DNA of 52,423 bases, taken from the NCBI RefSeq assembly GCF_002195995.1, contig NZ_NHON01000002.1:148778-201200 (forward strand), written 5' to 3'. Numbering within the stretch: the first letter of the stretch is position 1; every line of letters begins with the position of its first letter. Source of the stretch: Inquilinus limosus. GTDB taxonomy: Bacteria; Pseudomonadota; Alphaproteobacteria; DSM-16000; Inquilinaceae. Below are positions 1 to 7,996 of this stretch, piece after piece. The position numbers and the translations under genes are program-made. The notes beneath the pieces are model-generated. The model made no database searches. It had not been told where the DNA came from and saw only the letters and a list, made by a program, of their open reading frames with translations.

Positions 1-2781
1 GCGGCCGGCCGGATTGCGGTCGACTCCACCGACGCGGTGAACGGCTCCCAGCTCTTCGCCTCGAACCAGGCGATCGAGACCGTCGCGAACGAGGTCACCA
101 ACATCAACAACGGCAAGGGCATCAAGTACTTCCACGCCAACTCGACCGAGCCTGACTCGCAGGCGCTGGGGACGGACTCCGTCGCCATCGGTCCGAATGC
201 GGTCGCCAACAATGCGGGCGACGTCGCTCTCGGCTTCGGCTCCACGACGGAGGCGGCGGTCGGCACCAGCGGGGCGACGATCGGCGGGACGGCCTACACC
301 TTCGCCGGTGCGAACCCGACCTCGACGGTCAGCGTCGGTGCGGCGGGCGCAGAGCGGACCATCACCAATGTCGCGGCCGGGCGTCTCTCGGACACCTCGA
401 CCGATGCGGTGAACGGATCTCAGCTCTTCGCCACCAACCAGCAGGTCACTGTCAACACGGGTGCGATCACCAATCTGGGCGACACGATCAACAACATCGC
501 CGGCGATACATCCAAGAGCTACACCGACGCCAATGGCCGTGGCATCCGGTATGTGCGCACCAATGACAGGACGTTGCCGGTCACCGACTCCTCGGCTCAG
601 GGGATCGGCTCCACCGCTGTCGGCTACCAGGCGACCGCGGTTGCCGACAGTTCACTGGCTCTCGGCCGTGACAGCCAGGCCACGGTCCTGGGTGGCGTGG
701 CGCTTGGTTCCGGATCGGTCGCCGATCGCGCACTGTCTCCGGCAACGGGCCAGATCGGTGCCGGGCCGGCCATCATCGAGTACAACACGACGGACAAGAC
801 CCTTCTCGGCGCGGTATCCGTCGGCACGGACAAGTCCTACCGGCAGATCACGAATGTCGCGGACGGCACCGATGCCCAGGATGCCGTGACGATCCGGCAG
901 CTTCAGGGCGCCATAGCTTCCGTCGCTGTGACCTCGACCAAATATTTCCACGCCAATTCCACGGCGGGAGATTCGCTCGCGGTCGGCGATCAGTCGGTTG
1001 CCGTCGGTCCCACGACGGTCGTCAACGGTGACAATGGCGTCGGCATCGGCAATGGCGCGATCGTCGACCAGACAGCGCCGGGCGGCACGGCGATCGGCCA
1101 GAACGCCCATGTCATGCTGGCCGACGGCCTGGCGTTCGGCACGAACTCGCTGGCCGCCGGTATCCAGGCCATCGCCATCGGCGCAGGCGCCCAGAGCACC
1201 TTCGCCAACAGCATCGCGCTTGGCGGCAATTCAAGGACCACCGTCGGCGCCCAGACGAACTACACGGCCTTTGGCCTTGCAGGACCGCAGAATTCGGTCG
1301 GCGAGGTCTCGATCGGGGCCGGCGGAGCCGAGCGCAAATTGACGAATGTCGCCGCCGGTTCGGCGGACACCGATGCCGTCAACGTCTCGCAGCTCAAGGG
1401 TACGACGCAGAACATCACGAACCTGTTCGGCGGAACAACCGTCATCAATCCGGACGGCTCGATCACCGGCCCGACCTACAACATCGAGGGCAAGGGCTAT
1501 ACGACCGTCTATAATGCCTTCGAAGCCGTGAACAACAGCCTGACGAACATCAACAACGGCGGCGGCATCAAGTACTTCCACGCCAACTCGACCCTGGCCG
1601 ACAGCCAGGCGAACGGCACCAACTCGGTGGCGGTCGGGCCGACGGCGGTGGCCTCCACCCAGGACAGCGTGGCCATGGGCCATGGGGCGCAGGCGAGTGC
1701 CAATGCCGGCGACGTTGCCCTGGGCTCGGGCTCGAAGACGCAGGCCGTGGTCGGGACCTCGAGCGCCTCGTTCAACAACTTCACGCTCGATGGCTTTGCC
1801 GGGACCAACCCGACCAGCACGGTGAGCGTGGGCGATGTCGGCGCCGAGCGCACCATCACCAATGTGGCGGCGGGGCGGATCACGAAGGACTCCACCGACG
1901 CGATCAATGGCTCGCAGCTCTACTCCCTGGCGAGCCAGGTCGACAGCTCGATCATCGGCGGCGCCGGCATCAAGTACTTCCACACCAACTCGACCCTGGC
2001 GGACTCCGTTGCCAGCGGTACGAACAGCACCGCGATCGGCCCGGCCTCGACCGCCAGCGCCAGCAACGCGATCTCGATGGGCAACGGCTCCAGCGCCTCG
2101 GCCAACAACGCGATCGCGATCGGCGCCGGGGCGAAGGCGACCAGCGCCAACTCCCTGGCCCTGGGCGCCGGCTCGACCACCATGGCCAACCTCTCCGACG
2201 CGGCCTACGCGCCGGTGGTGGGCATGAAGACGGCCGGGGTGGCGACGGGCGAGGTGTCCTTCGGCTCCTCCGGGTCGGAACGGCGCCTCACCAACGTCGC
2301 CGCGGGCTCGGCCGCGACCGACGCGGTGAATGTCAGCCAGCTGTCGGCGCTGGCCAACATCTCGGTGAAGTACGACACCGACAGCTCGGGCAACCTGACC
2401 AACCGGATCACTCTGGGAGGGGGCAACCCGAACGCGCCGGTCACGATCGGCAATGTCGCGCCGGGCGTGAATGGCACGGATGCGGTGAACCTCGACCAGC
2501 TGAACGGCGCCTTCGACTCCCTGAACGGGAAGATCAAGCAGGCGCGGCGGGAGGCCTGGCAGGGGGCGGCGATCGGCATCGCGGCATCGTCGCTGCGCTA
2601 CGACGACCGTCCGGGCAAGCTCAGCGCCTCGGTGGGCGGCGGCATGTGGCACGACCAGGGGGCCCTGGCCCTCGGCCTCGGCTACACTGCCGAGTCCGGC
2701 TGGGTCCGGGTGAACGCCTCGGCCATCCAGAGCGATGGGGATTGGGGCGCCGGCATCGGCGTCTCCTTCACCCTCAACTGA
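1..2781 (+). CDS. Trimeric autotransporter adhesin (YadA/BtaE-like), 5'-truncated by the window edge
   Basis: The reading frame is open from base 1, so the signal peptide and part of the passenger lie outside the window. The visible ~926 residues alternate YadA-type head repeats (SVAIGPNAVA-like 14-mers with recurring A-G-S-A-G spacing) with neck motifs of the type NVAAG...DSTDAVNGSQL. A (K/R)YFHANST-like module recurs five times, near bases 118, 541 (diverged), 936, 1564 and 1966. The last ~75 residues carry the short coiled stalk and four-strand YadA anchor, ending in FTLN. Known family role: a homotrimer inserts its anchor in the outer membrane and displays the passenger for adhesion or biofilm. 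The next gene starts 13 bases after the stop, suggesting one transcript with the following three exported proteins. Repetitive sequence may explain the truncated edge. Family call is very secure; the ligand is unknown. Confidence 0.95.
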   Translation, partial: AAGRIAVDSTDAVNGSQLFASNQAIETVANEVTNINNGKGIKYFHANSTEPDSQALGTDSVAIGPNAVANNAGDVALGFGSTTEAAVGTSGATIGGTAYTFAGANPTSTVSVGAAGAERTITNVAAGRLSDTSTDAVNGSQLFATNQQVTVNTGAITNLGDTINNIAGDTSKSYTDANGRGIRYVRTNDRTLPVTDSSAQGIGSTAVGYQATAVADSSLALGRDSQATVLGGVALGSGSVADRALSPATGQIGAGPAIIEYNTTDKTLLGAVSVGTDKSYRQITNVADGTDAQDAVTIRQLQGAIASVAVTSTKYFHANSTAGDSLAVGDQSVAVGPTTVVNGDNGVGIGNGAIVDQTAPGGTAIGQNAHVMLADGLAFGTNSLAAGIQAIAIGAGAQSTFANSIALGGNSRTTVGAQTNYTAFGLAGPQNSVGEVSIGAGGAERKLTNVAAGSADTDAVNVSQLKGTTQNITNLFGGTTVINPDGSITGPTYNIEGKGYTTVYNAFEAVNNSLTNINNGGGIKYFHANSTLADSQANGTNSVAVGPTAVASTQDSVAMGHGAQASANAGDVALGSGSKTQAVVGTSSASFNNFTLDGFAGTNPTSTVSVGDVGAERTITNVAAGRITKDSTDAINGSQLYSLASQVDSSIIGGAGIKYFHTNSTLADSVASGTNSTAIGPASTASASNAISMGNGSSASANNAIAIGAGAKATSANSLALGAGSTTMANLSDAAYAPVVGMKTAGVATGEVSFGSSGSERRLTNVAAGSAATDAVNVSQLSALANISVKYDTDSSGNLTNRITLGGGNPNAPVTIGNVAPGVNGTDAVNLDQLNGAFDSLNGKIKQARREAWQGAAIGIAASSLRYDDRPGKLSASVGGGMWHDQGALALGLGYTAESGWVRVNASAIQSDGDWGAGIGVSFTLN

Positions 2782-2794
2782 GGATGGGCGGCCG

Positions 2795-3367
2795 ATGAGG
2801 CTGGCGGCTGGATGTCTGGCGGTGGCGCTGACGCTGTCGGCGATCTCCGGGACGGCGCGGGCGGTGGGGTGGGTGCAACTGCCCTCCACCTACGTCGTGA
2901 AGTCCTCGGAGGTCGCCATTCCCGATGGGGAGCAGCTCGGCCAGTACAGGCGGGTCATCCAGCCGTTCGAGAACTGGACCCTGATCTGCGACGAGAGCCT
3001 GAAGTCGAAGCGTCGGATCTGCAACCTGACGCAGTCCATCGTCAACCAGCAGGGGGCCCCGGTCTTCAACTGGTCCTTCGTGGCCACGGCGGACGGCAAG
3101 CCCCTGGTGGTGATGCGGGTGCCCGCGGCGGTGGGGGAGGGCGCGGAGATCGGCCTGGCGCTGGGCGACGGCCGGGACCGGATCGTCGCCCAGACCGACC
3201 GCTGCGACGCAACCGTCTGCGTCGCGACCATCGCTATCGGCCAGATGCTGCGCCGGCACATCCAGGCCGGGACCGACTGCACCGTGACCTACGAGCTCCC
3301 GGACGGAGAAGTCTCGTTCCAGGCACCGCTCGAAGGATTGTTCGCCGCTCTCTCGGCGATGAAGTAG
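2795..3367 (+). CDS. IalB-family (invasion associated locus B) exported protein
   Basis: A 190-residue protein. The chosen ATG at 2795 gives a good Sec signal (MRLAAGCLAVALTLSAISG, cleavage near ARA-VG); the frame is open further upstream but that stretch overlaps the adhesin and lacks a signal. The body has the IalB fold hallmarks: an FENWTLICD segment, a paired-cysteine stretch (CDESLKSKRRICNL), a QxGxPVFNW strand, then DRCDATVC and a late GTDC. The family is periplasmic or envelope-located and common in alphaproteobacteria; the Bartonella founder is linked to erythrocyte invasion, but most members have no known biochemical activity. Its place directly after the adhesin suggests a role in adhesin export or stability (inference). 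Confidence 0.85.
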   Translation: MRLAAGCLAVALTLSAISGTARAVGWVQLPSTYVVKSSEVAIPDGEQLGQYRRVIQPFENWTLICDESLKSKRRICNLTQSIVNQQGAPVFNWSFVATADGKPLVVMRVPAAVGEGAEIGLALGDGRDRIVAQTDRCDATVCVATIAIGQMLRRHIQAGTDCTVTYELPDGEVSFQAPLEGLFAALSAMK

Positions 3368-3386
3368 CAACGCAAAGGATCGATCG

Positions 3387-3998
3387 ATGAACAAAGCCCT
3401 GCTCCTCGTGCCTCTCCTGGGCGCCGTCGTGCTTGGCGGCGTGTTCGGCGCGGATGTGATGATCGGCCAGGCGGCCGAGAAGAGGAATCAGCCCGCCGCG
3501 GCCGCCGCCCCGGCGGCACCCGTGGAGGCAGCCAAGCAAGATCCGGCGACCGCGCAGCAGGCCGTCGCCTCGATCTTCGAAGACCATGCGCGCGAGGGCA
3601 AGATCGGCGCCTGCAAGAGTGTCTTCACCACGCTCGGCCGCGGCGTCGTCGCCGACGAGACCTATACGGCGAAGACCCAATGGAACACCAAGGCTGCCGA
3701 TGCCCATGCCGTCGCGTCGCTGGTGGCGCTGGACGGCACTGCGGACAGCCAGGGGCAGCGCGGCGCCGGCGTCGTCTTCGCGGCGCCGGTCGGGCGGTCC
3801 TGTGAGGGCACGCTGGTGCGGGTGACTCCGGTCAAGGCGCCCTGCCAGGCCGTCTCGGCCGAGCTCGTGAACCAGAGGGGCCAGGCTGGCTCGCTGGGCG
3901 ACCTGCCCACCGTCGCCATGCCCAACGGGGCGCAGGTCGTGCTGGTGCCGCTCGACCAGTCCTGTGTCGCCATGACCAGCCTCAGCATCGGCGGCTGA
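3387..3998 (+). CDS. Uncharacterised exported or membrane-anchored protein
   Basis: 203 residues with no family I recognise. The N-terminus (residues 1-25, MNKALLLVPLLGAVVLGGVFG) is a signal peptide or signal anchor, followed by an Ala/Pro linker (about 35-50) and a ~150-residue globular region. Four cysteines occur in that region (GACKS, RSCEG, APCQA, QSCVA), enough for two disulfides in an oxidising compartment. The gene starts 19 bases after the IalB-like gene and ends 22 bases before the OmpA/DUF4189 gene, so it probably belongs to the adhesin transcript. Composition matches the neighbours, giving no sign of recent transfer. It could be a divergent relative of the IalB-like protein, but I cannot show this. 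Confidence 0.8.
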   Translation: MNKALLLVPLLGAVVLGGVFGADVMIGQAAEKRNQPAAAAAPAAPVEAAKQDPATAQQAVASIFEDHAREGKIGACKSVFTTLGRGVVADETYTAKTQWNTKAADAHAVASLVALDGTADSQGQRGAGVVFAAPVGRSCEGTLVRVTPVKAPCQAVSAELVNQRGQAGSLGDLPTVAMPNGAQVVLVPLDQSCVAMTSLSIGG

Positions 3999-4020
3999 GG
4001 ATTCTTGCGGGAGACCGACC

Positions 4021-4863
4021 ATGCTGCGATCCGCCCTCCTCGTGTTCGCCGCGGCGGCCTGCCTCGCCTCCGCGGCCGGCGCGGCCGATCCGACGCCGGC
4101 GCCGGCCGTGGTCGGGACGGTCGATACCATCCCAGACCGCAGCTACCTGGTGTTCTTCGACTTCGACAGCTCGCATCTGACCCCGGAAGCGCAACAGGTG
4201 GTGGCCTCGGCCGCGGCTGATGCCCTCCAGGGCAAGACCACCCGCATCGACGTCACCGGTCACACCGACCGTTCGGGCTCGGTCCAGTACAACCAGGCCC
4301 TCTCGGTCCGGCGTGGCGAATCGATCCGTCGCGAACTGGTTGCCGACGGCGTTGCCGACAGCCTGATCGCGGTCAAGGGCGTCGGCGAGTCCGATCCGCT
4401 GGTCCCGACCGCCGATGGCGTCCGCGAGCCGCAGAACCGTCGCGTCGAGATCGTCCTGTCGCCGGCCGGCGCGCCGGCGGTCGGGCAGGGCTTCGGGCCG
4501 GGGATCTGGGGCGCCATCGCCTATTCGGTGCGCGACGAGAAGCGCGGCTTCTTCTGGGGCGCTGACAAGCCGGAGGAGGCGCAGGAGATCGCGCTGCGTC
4601 ACTGCGTGCACCGGGGCGGGCAGGATTGCAGGGTCGTCACCCTGTTCCGCAACTACCGCCATTGGTGGAGCGACGACGACAAGTCCGGCTTCCCCTACGA
4701 GCATTGCGGGGCCCTGGTCGTCGGCGAGCCGGAGGCGAGCGGCCGGCCGGCCCCCTGGGGCGCCGCCTCCGCGACGACCCGGCGGGAGGCGGAGGAGAAG
4801 GCCTCGGCCACCTGCGGCGGCGACGCCAAGGCCTGCTCCGTCCAGGAATGGGTCTGCACCTGA
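4021..4863 (+). CDS. OmpA-type peptidoglycan-binding domain fused to DUF4189
   Basis: 280 residues with a signal peptide (1-20). Residues ~40-145 form an OmpA C-terminal-like domain: VFFDFDSSHLTPEAQQ, then VTGHTDRSGSVQYNQALSVRR, which fits the NxxLSxxRA peptidoglycan-binding motif, and NRRVEIVL at its end. Residues ~165-280 are a DUF4189 domain: WGAIAYS, the HCVHRGGQDCRVV cysteine pair, CGALVVGE, a second WGAASATTRREAEEKA unit and a final CSVQEWVC. The protein should sit in the periplasm and tether to the wall. The domain pairing is uncommon. Established precedent: Acinetobacter TpgA, encoded beside the adhesin AtaA, carries an OmpA-like wall-binding domain and is needed for adhesin display. 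By analogy this may support the adhesin at base 1 (inference). Confidence 0.88.
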   Translation: MLRSALLVFAAAACLASAAGAADPTPAPAVVGTVDTIPDRSYLVFFDFDSSHLTPEAQQVVASAAADALQGKTTRIDVTGHTDRSGSVQYNQALSVRRGESIRRELVADGVADSLIAVKGVGESDPLVPTADGVREPQNRRVEIVLSPAGAPAVGQGFGPGIWGAIAYSVRDEKRGFFWGADKPEEAQEIALRHCVHRGGQDCRVVTLFRNYRHWWSDDDKSGFPYEHCGALVVGEPEASGRPAPWGAASATTRREAEEKASATCGGDAKACSVQEWVCT

Positions 4864-4924
4864 CCCCGCGCATGTTCCGCGGATACGAGAAACCGAGAGT
4901 CCGGCGCCCACACGGATCTCGGTG

Positions 4925-4973
4925 CTCGGGGGCCATGATCCGCACTGTCGCCAGACGGATCATGGTCCCCGAG
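4925..4973. terminator. 18-bp hairpin after the adhesin operon
   Basis: Left arm CTCGGGGGCCATGATCCG (4925-4942) pairs with 4956-4973 over 18 positions with a single G-U pair and a 13-base loop. It lies 61 bases after the OmpA/DUF4189 stop. No T-tract follows, so it may act as a transcript end-stabiliser or Rho-assisted terminator rather than a textbook intrinsic terminator. Confidence 0.55.
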
Positions 4974-5063
4974 GGTCAGCACGACCGATAGGCCCGAGGC
5001 CGTGGCGGCACCGGGCAGGACCGGATCGTCGAGTTCCTTTCAAGCTGGAAGCCAGATACCGAG

Positions 5064-5861
5064 ATGCTCCCTGTCGATGCACTGCGGTCGATGAACGTGC
5101 TCTGGGCCACGCCCTGCTACATCTCGGCCGTGTCGATGAACTATGTGACGAGCATGTTCCTGCTCACGCATGAGGCGATCCGCCTGGGACTGCCGTCGTC
5201 GCTGCACATGCGGGCGGAAAGCCTGGTCACCCGGGCGCGGAACGAGATCGTCAAGTTCTTCCTGATGCACGAGGAATACACGCATCTGTTCTGGATCGAC
5301 TCGGATATCGAGTTCCAGCCCCAGGCCGCGATCCGCCTGCTGCTCGCGGACCACGACGTGGCGGCCGGGATCTATCCGATCAAGCGCTTCAACTGGCCGC
5401 AGCAGGGCGTCCCTGCCGGCACCACGAAGGAGGCGTTCGAGGCGTTGTACACCGACTACCCGTTCAATCCGGTGGGCCTCGGGTCCGAACCGCTGTCGAA
5501 ATTCACCACCGAGGACGGCTTCGTCGAGGTCGCCGAGGCGCCGACCGGGTTCATGACCATCAAGCGCCACGTGTTCAGCCGGATGATGGAGCGCTATCCG
5601 GAGCTCAACTACGTCCCCGACGGTCCGCCGGACAATCCCGAGGCGCCGTTCTACTGGCTGTTCTTCGACTGCATGATCGACCCGGACAGCCGGCGCTACC
5701 TGTCGGAGGACTATGCCTTCTGCCGCCGGTGGCGGGACATCGGGGGCAAGGTCCATGCCGATCTGAATTCCGATCTCGGGCATCTCGGCCAGCATATGTA
5801 CCGGGGAAATTTCGCCGGAAGCGGCATCATATCGTCGTTGAACGCGGCCGGCCGGGATTGA
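5064..5861 (+). CDS. GT-A-type glycosyltransferase-like protein
   Basis: 265 residues, no signal peptide. The segment SLVTRARNEIVKFFLMHEEY followed by HLFWIDSDIEF matches a nucleotide-sugar transferase core, with DSD as the candidate DxD metal site, and is followed by LLADHDVAAGIYPIKR. A later SEDYAFCRRWRDIGGKVHADL block resembles the acceptor-side acidic motif (ED) of GT-A enzymes. A second possible start lies at MNVLWATPCY, nine codons in. Function predicted: transfer of a sugar to an unknown acceptor in the cytoplasm. It is not part of a polysaccharide cluster here; it follows the adhesin operon after a strong hairpin, so a link to adhesin glycosylation is speculation. Confidence 0.6.
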   Translation: MLPVDALRSMNVLWATPCYISAVSMNYVTSMFLLTHEAIRLGLPSSLHMRAESLVTRARNEIVKFFLMHEEYTHLFWIDSDIEFQPQAAIRLLLADHDVAAGIYPIKRFNWPQQGVPAGTTKEAFEALYTDYPFNPVGLGSEPLSKFTTEDGFVEVAEAPTGFMTIKRHVFSRMMERYPELNYVPDGPPDNPEAPFYWLFFDCMIDPDSRRYLSEDYAFCRRWRDIGGKVHADLNSDLGHLGQHMYRGNFAGSGIISSLNAAGRD

Positions 5862-5911
5862 CGGCCGGGTTGACCTTCGTGACGCCATCGAACCAGCCGG
5901 CGGAGGAGGCC

Positions 5912-6475
5912 ATGGAGCAGGGCAGGACGTCTGGCGGCGCAAGGATCGTTCCGCTCGCGAGGCCATCGGCGGGCGTGGGGGCCTGCCGCAGCCCGGGACG
6001 CGGGCCGCTCCGGGCCGCGGGGATTTCACCGCTGGTCGTCCGTCGCCGCGACGGCACGCCAGGATCCGAGGGACGATGTGACGGGGAGCGGGACAGCCGA
6101 GCCATCGACCCGGCCTATGTCCAGTACCGGCCGGACGGCAGCCGGATCGAATTCTGGTACCGGGACAACCGCTTGAACCGCATCGACGGCCCGGCCGTCA
6201 TCGAGAGGGCGGCCAACGGCCGCATCCTGAGCCAGGAATGGTGGATCGACGGGAGGAACATAACCGATCTGGCGGAGGCGTATCTTCGCGAGACGGGCGC
6301 GCGATATCCCCTCGACCCTGGCCACCAGAGCATTCTTCTCTGCCGGCAGCTCCTCGGCGGCGAGAGGGCGGCGATGCTCGCCGATTGTCTCGGCTGGCGA
6401 TCGATCCTCACCGCCTTGTGCTATGTCGGGCCATTCTGGGTGTTGCTCGGGCTGTCGATCACCCTGTTCCACTAG
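5912..6475 (+). CDS. Small membrane protein with a MORN-like WYRD segment
   Basis: 187 residues when started at the ATG preceded by GGAGGAGG; the frame is open further upstream but overlaps the previous gene. Residues ~70-110 read PDGSRIEFWYRDNRLNRIDG then PAVIERAANGRILSQEWWID, a pattern (DG-x-EWYRDG-x-LHR-x-DGPA) known from phage and genomic-island proteins of unknown function. The C-terminal ~25 residues (ILTALCYVGPFWVLLGLSITLF) form one hydrophobic helix, so it may be a tail-anchored inner-membrane protein. It ends 22 bases before the convergent mug gene. The first ~65 residues are low-complexity Arg/Gly-rich and could be non-coding if a later start is used. Confidence 0.5.
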   Translation: MEQGRTSGGARIVPLARPSAGVGACRSPGRGPLRAAGISPLVVRRRDGTPGSEGRCDGERDSRAIDPAYVQYRPDGSRIEFWYRDNRLNRIDGPAVIERAANGRILSQEWWIDGRNITDLAEAYLRETGARYPLDPGHQSILLCRQLLGGERAAMLADCLGWRSILTALCYVGPFWVLLGLSITLFH

Positions 6476-6497
6476 CCGCCTTGGGAGCACCGCCGCC

Positions 6498-7034
6498 CTA
6501 CGCCGTTCGGGCCATCCACCGCGCCAGGGAGGATGAGCGCGCCTCCCTGAAGGCCGTGTAGGCCCCGACCAGATCGGCCAGGCCGAAACTGCGGTTCAGC
6601 CCGCTCGGATTCGGCAGGATCCAGACGGCGGCACCGCCGAACCGCGCGGGTTGCGGGCCCCAATTGACCCTGGTGCCGACAATCGCCTCATACGCCGCCT
6701 TTCCCAGGAAGGCGATCGTCTCGGGCCGGAAGTGCCCGATCTTCGCGCGCAGCCCGTCGCCCGAGCCGCGGAGCTCGCGGCCGTCCAGCTCGCCGGCGCT
6801 GCGCGTCGCCCGCAGGACGGCGGCAGTGATGCCGCAGCCGAATTCGAGCAGGCGGCGGTCGTTCTGCGCCGCGATCCGCATGGGCGTGAAGCCGGCCAGG
6901 TGCAGGACAGGCCAGAAGCGGTTGGACGCCGATCCGAAATTGTGGCCGGACGCCGCCGCCTGTGTGCTGGGGTTGATGCCGCAGAACACCACCGGCAGGC
7001 CCGGCGCGAGGATGTCGAAGGCGGACAGTTCCAT
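6498..7034 (-). CDS. mug: G:T/U mismatch-specific uracil/thymine DNA glycosylase Mug
   Basis: 178 residues, close to the usual ~168. The N-terminus DILAPGLPVVFCGINPSTQA carries the GINP motif that holds the water-activating Asn, and the C-terminal WILPNPSGLNRSFG block is the wedge that enters the DNA helix; NRFWPVLHLAGFTP and FLGKAAYEAI are also family-typical. Known reaction: excision of uracil, ethenocytosine or thymine opposite G, starting base-excision repair. It is a monocistronic cytoplasmic protein convergent with the small membrane protein and separated from the iclR gene by 20 bases on the same strand, so it may be read from the iclR transcript. Confidence 0.95.
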   Translation of the reverse strand: MELSAFDILAPGLPVVFCGINPSTQAAASGHNFGSASNRFWPVLHLAGFTPMRIAAQNDRRLLEFGCGITAAVLRATRSAGELDGRELRGSGDGLRAKIGHFRPETIAFLGKAAYEAIVGTRVNWGPQPARFGGAAVWILPNPSGLNRSFGLADLVGAYTAFREARSSSLARWMARTA

Positions 7035-7054
7035 CGGCGGCTATCGCGGCGTCA

Positions 7055-7855
7055 TCAGGACCGGCGGAGCACCGCCCCGCCCGTCGCGGTGACCATCCGC
7101 GACCGGCTGAGGGACTGCGCCGTCTCCATGGCGAAGGGGGCGAAGCGTGTGGCGAAGTCCTGCGGCGCCCATTCCGCCACCGACCCGGCGATGTGGATGG
7201 CGGCCACCGGCACGCCCGCCGCGTCGGTCACCGCCACCCCGAGGGTCAGCTCGCCCGGCACAGTCTCCTCCACCGCCAGGCCGTAGCCCTGCGCCCGGGC
7301 CTCCGCCACCTTGGCGCGGATCGCGGCCGGGTCGGTGATGGTGGCGGGCGTCAGCGGCGACCGGTCGGACCGGGCGATGATGTCGTCCGCCCGGTCGTCG
7401 GGCAGGGCGGCCAGGATGGCGCGGCCGCCGGCAGAGGAGAACACCGGCACCCGGCGTCCGATCAGCGTGCCGTAGAAATACTCGCGCTTGCTCTGCTGCC
7501 GGATGGCGTAGATCAGCGTCAGGTCGTCGTGCAGGCTCAGATTGACCCGCTCGCCGCACGCCCGGCGCAGCTCGATCAGCGCCGGCGTCGCCGCCTCGAT
7601 CAGCGGGTTCGAGCGCAGGTAGAAATAGCCGAGCGTCAGCACCCGCTTGCCCAGCCGGAAGCGGCGGGTCCGCTCGTTCTTCTCCAGATAGCCGGCCTGC
7701 CACAGGGAATGGGCGAAGCGCTGCGCCGCGCTCTTGTCCAGCCCGGTCAGGCCGGCGATCTCGGTCAGCCCCAGCTCATCGGTCGAATGGCCGAAGGCCT
7801 CCAGCACGCGGAAGGCCTTCTCCACCGAGGCCACGGTCAGGGAATCGCCGGACAA
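7055..7855 (-). CDS. IclR-family transcriptional regulator
   Basis: 266 residues. A TTG start at 7855 is preferred because AGGAG lies six bases upstream. N-terminal winged HTH (residues ~6-70: VEKAFRVLEAFG, LTEIAGLTGLDKSAAQRFAHSL, GYLEKNERTRRFRLGKRVLTLG) precedes an IclR effector domain (~85-250) ending with the AAIHIAGS strand. Such proteins bind small carboxylates, sugar acids or aromatic acids as dimers or tetramers. It is divergent from the MHS transporter operon across a 141-base region holding two dyads, so it probably controls that operon and itself. Effector unknown. Confidence 0.92.
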   Translation of the reverse strand: MSGDSLTVASVEKAFRVLEAFGHSTDELGLTEIAGLTGLDKSAAQRFAHSLWQAGYLEKNERTRRFRLGKRVLTLGYFYLRSNPLIEAATPALIELRRACGERVNLSLHDDLTLIYAIRQQSKREYFYGTLIGRRVPVFSSAGGRAILAALPDDRADDIIARSDRSPLTPATITDPAAIRAKVAEARAQGYGLAVEETVPGELTLGVAVTDAAGVPVAAIHIAGSVAEWAPQDFATRFAPFAMETAQSLSRSRMVTATGGAVLRRS

Positions 7856-7886
7856 AACAGCTCCTGTCCCATTGACGGGCGTACGG

Positions 7887-7923
7887 AAATCGCTTTACGA
7901 TTTATAGTATCACAATCCGATAC
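7887..7923. promoter_or_regulatory. Two dyads between iclR and the MHS operon (candidate operators)
   Basis: AAATCGCTTTACGATTT (7887-7903) is a perfect 6-bp dyad with a 5-base centre. GTATC-N7-GATAC (7907-7923) follows four bases later, so both centres lie on similar faces of the helix, about 20 bases apart. They sit in an AT-richer stretch of an otherwise GC-rich region, midway between divergent genes. IclR proteins commonly bind 15-17-bp palindromes in this position. Confidence 0.5.
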
Positions 7924-7996
7924 AGACGCACAACAAACAGCGCTAGCAGGCGGTCGCCGCGGCAATGTCCGGCGGCGGCCGGAACAGGAGGCATCC

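Noticed and set aside
1231..2889. Long minus-strand open frame opposite the adhesin (552 codons)
   Set aside because: It is a GC-driven shadow: Arg/His/Asp/Gly-rich without motifs, while the plus strand encodes a clear YadA-type protein.
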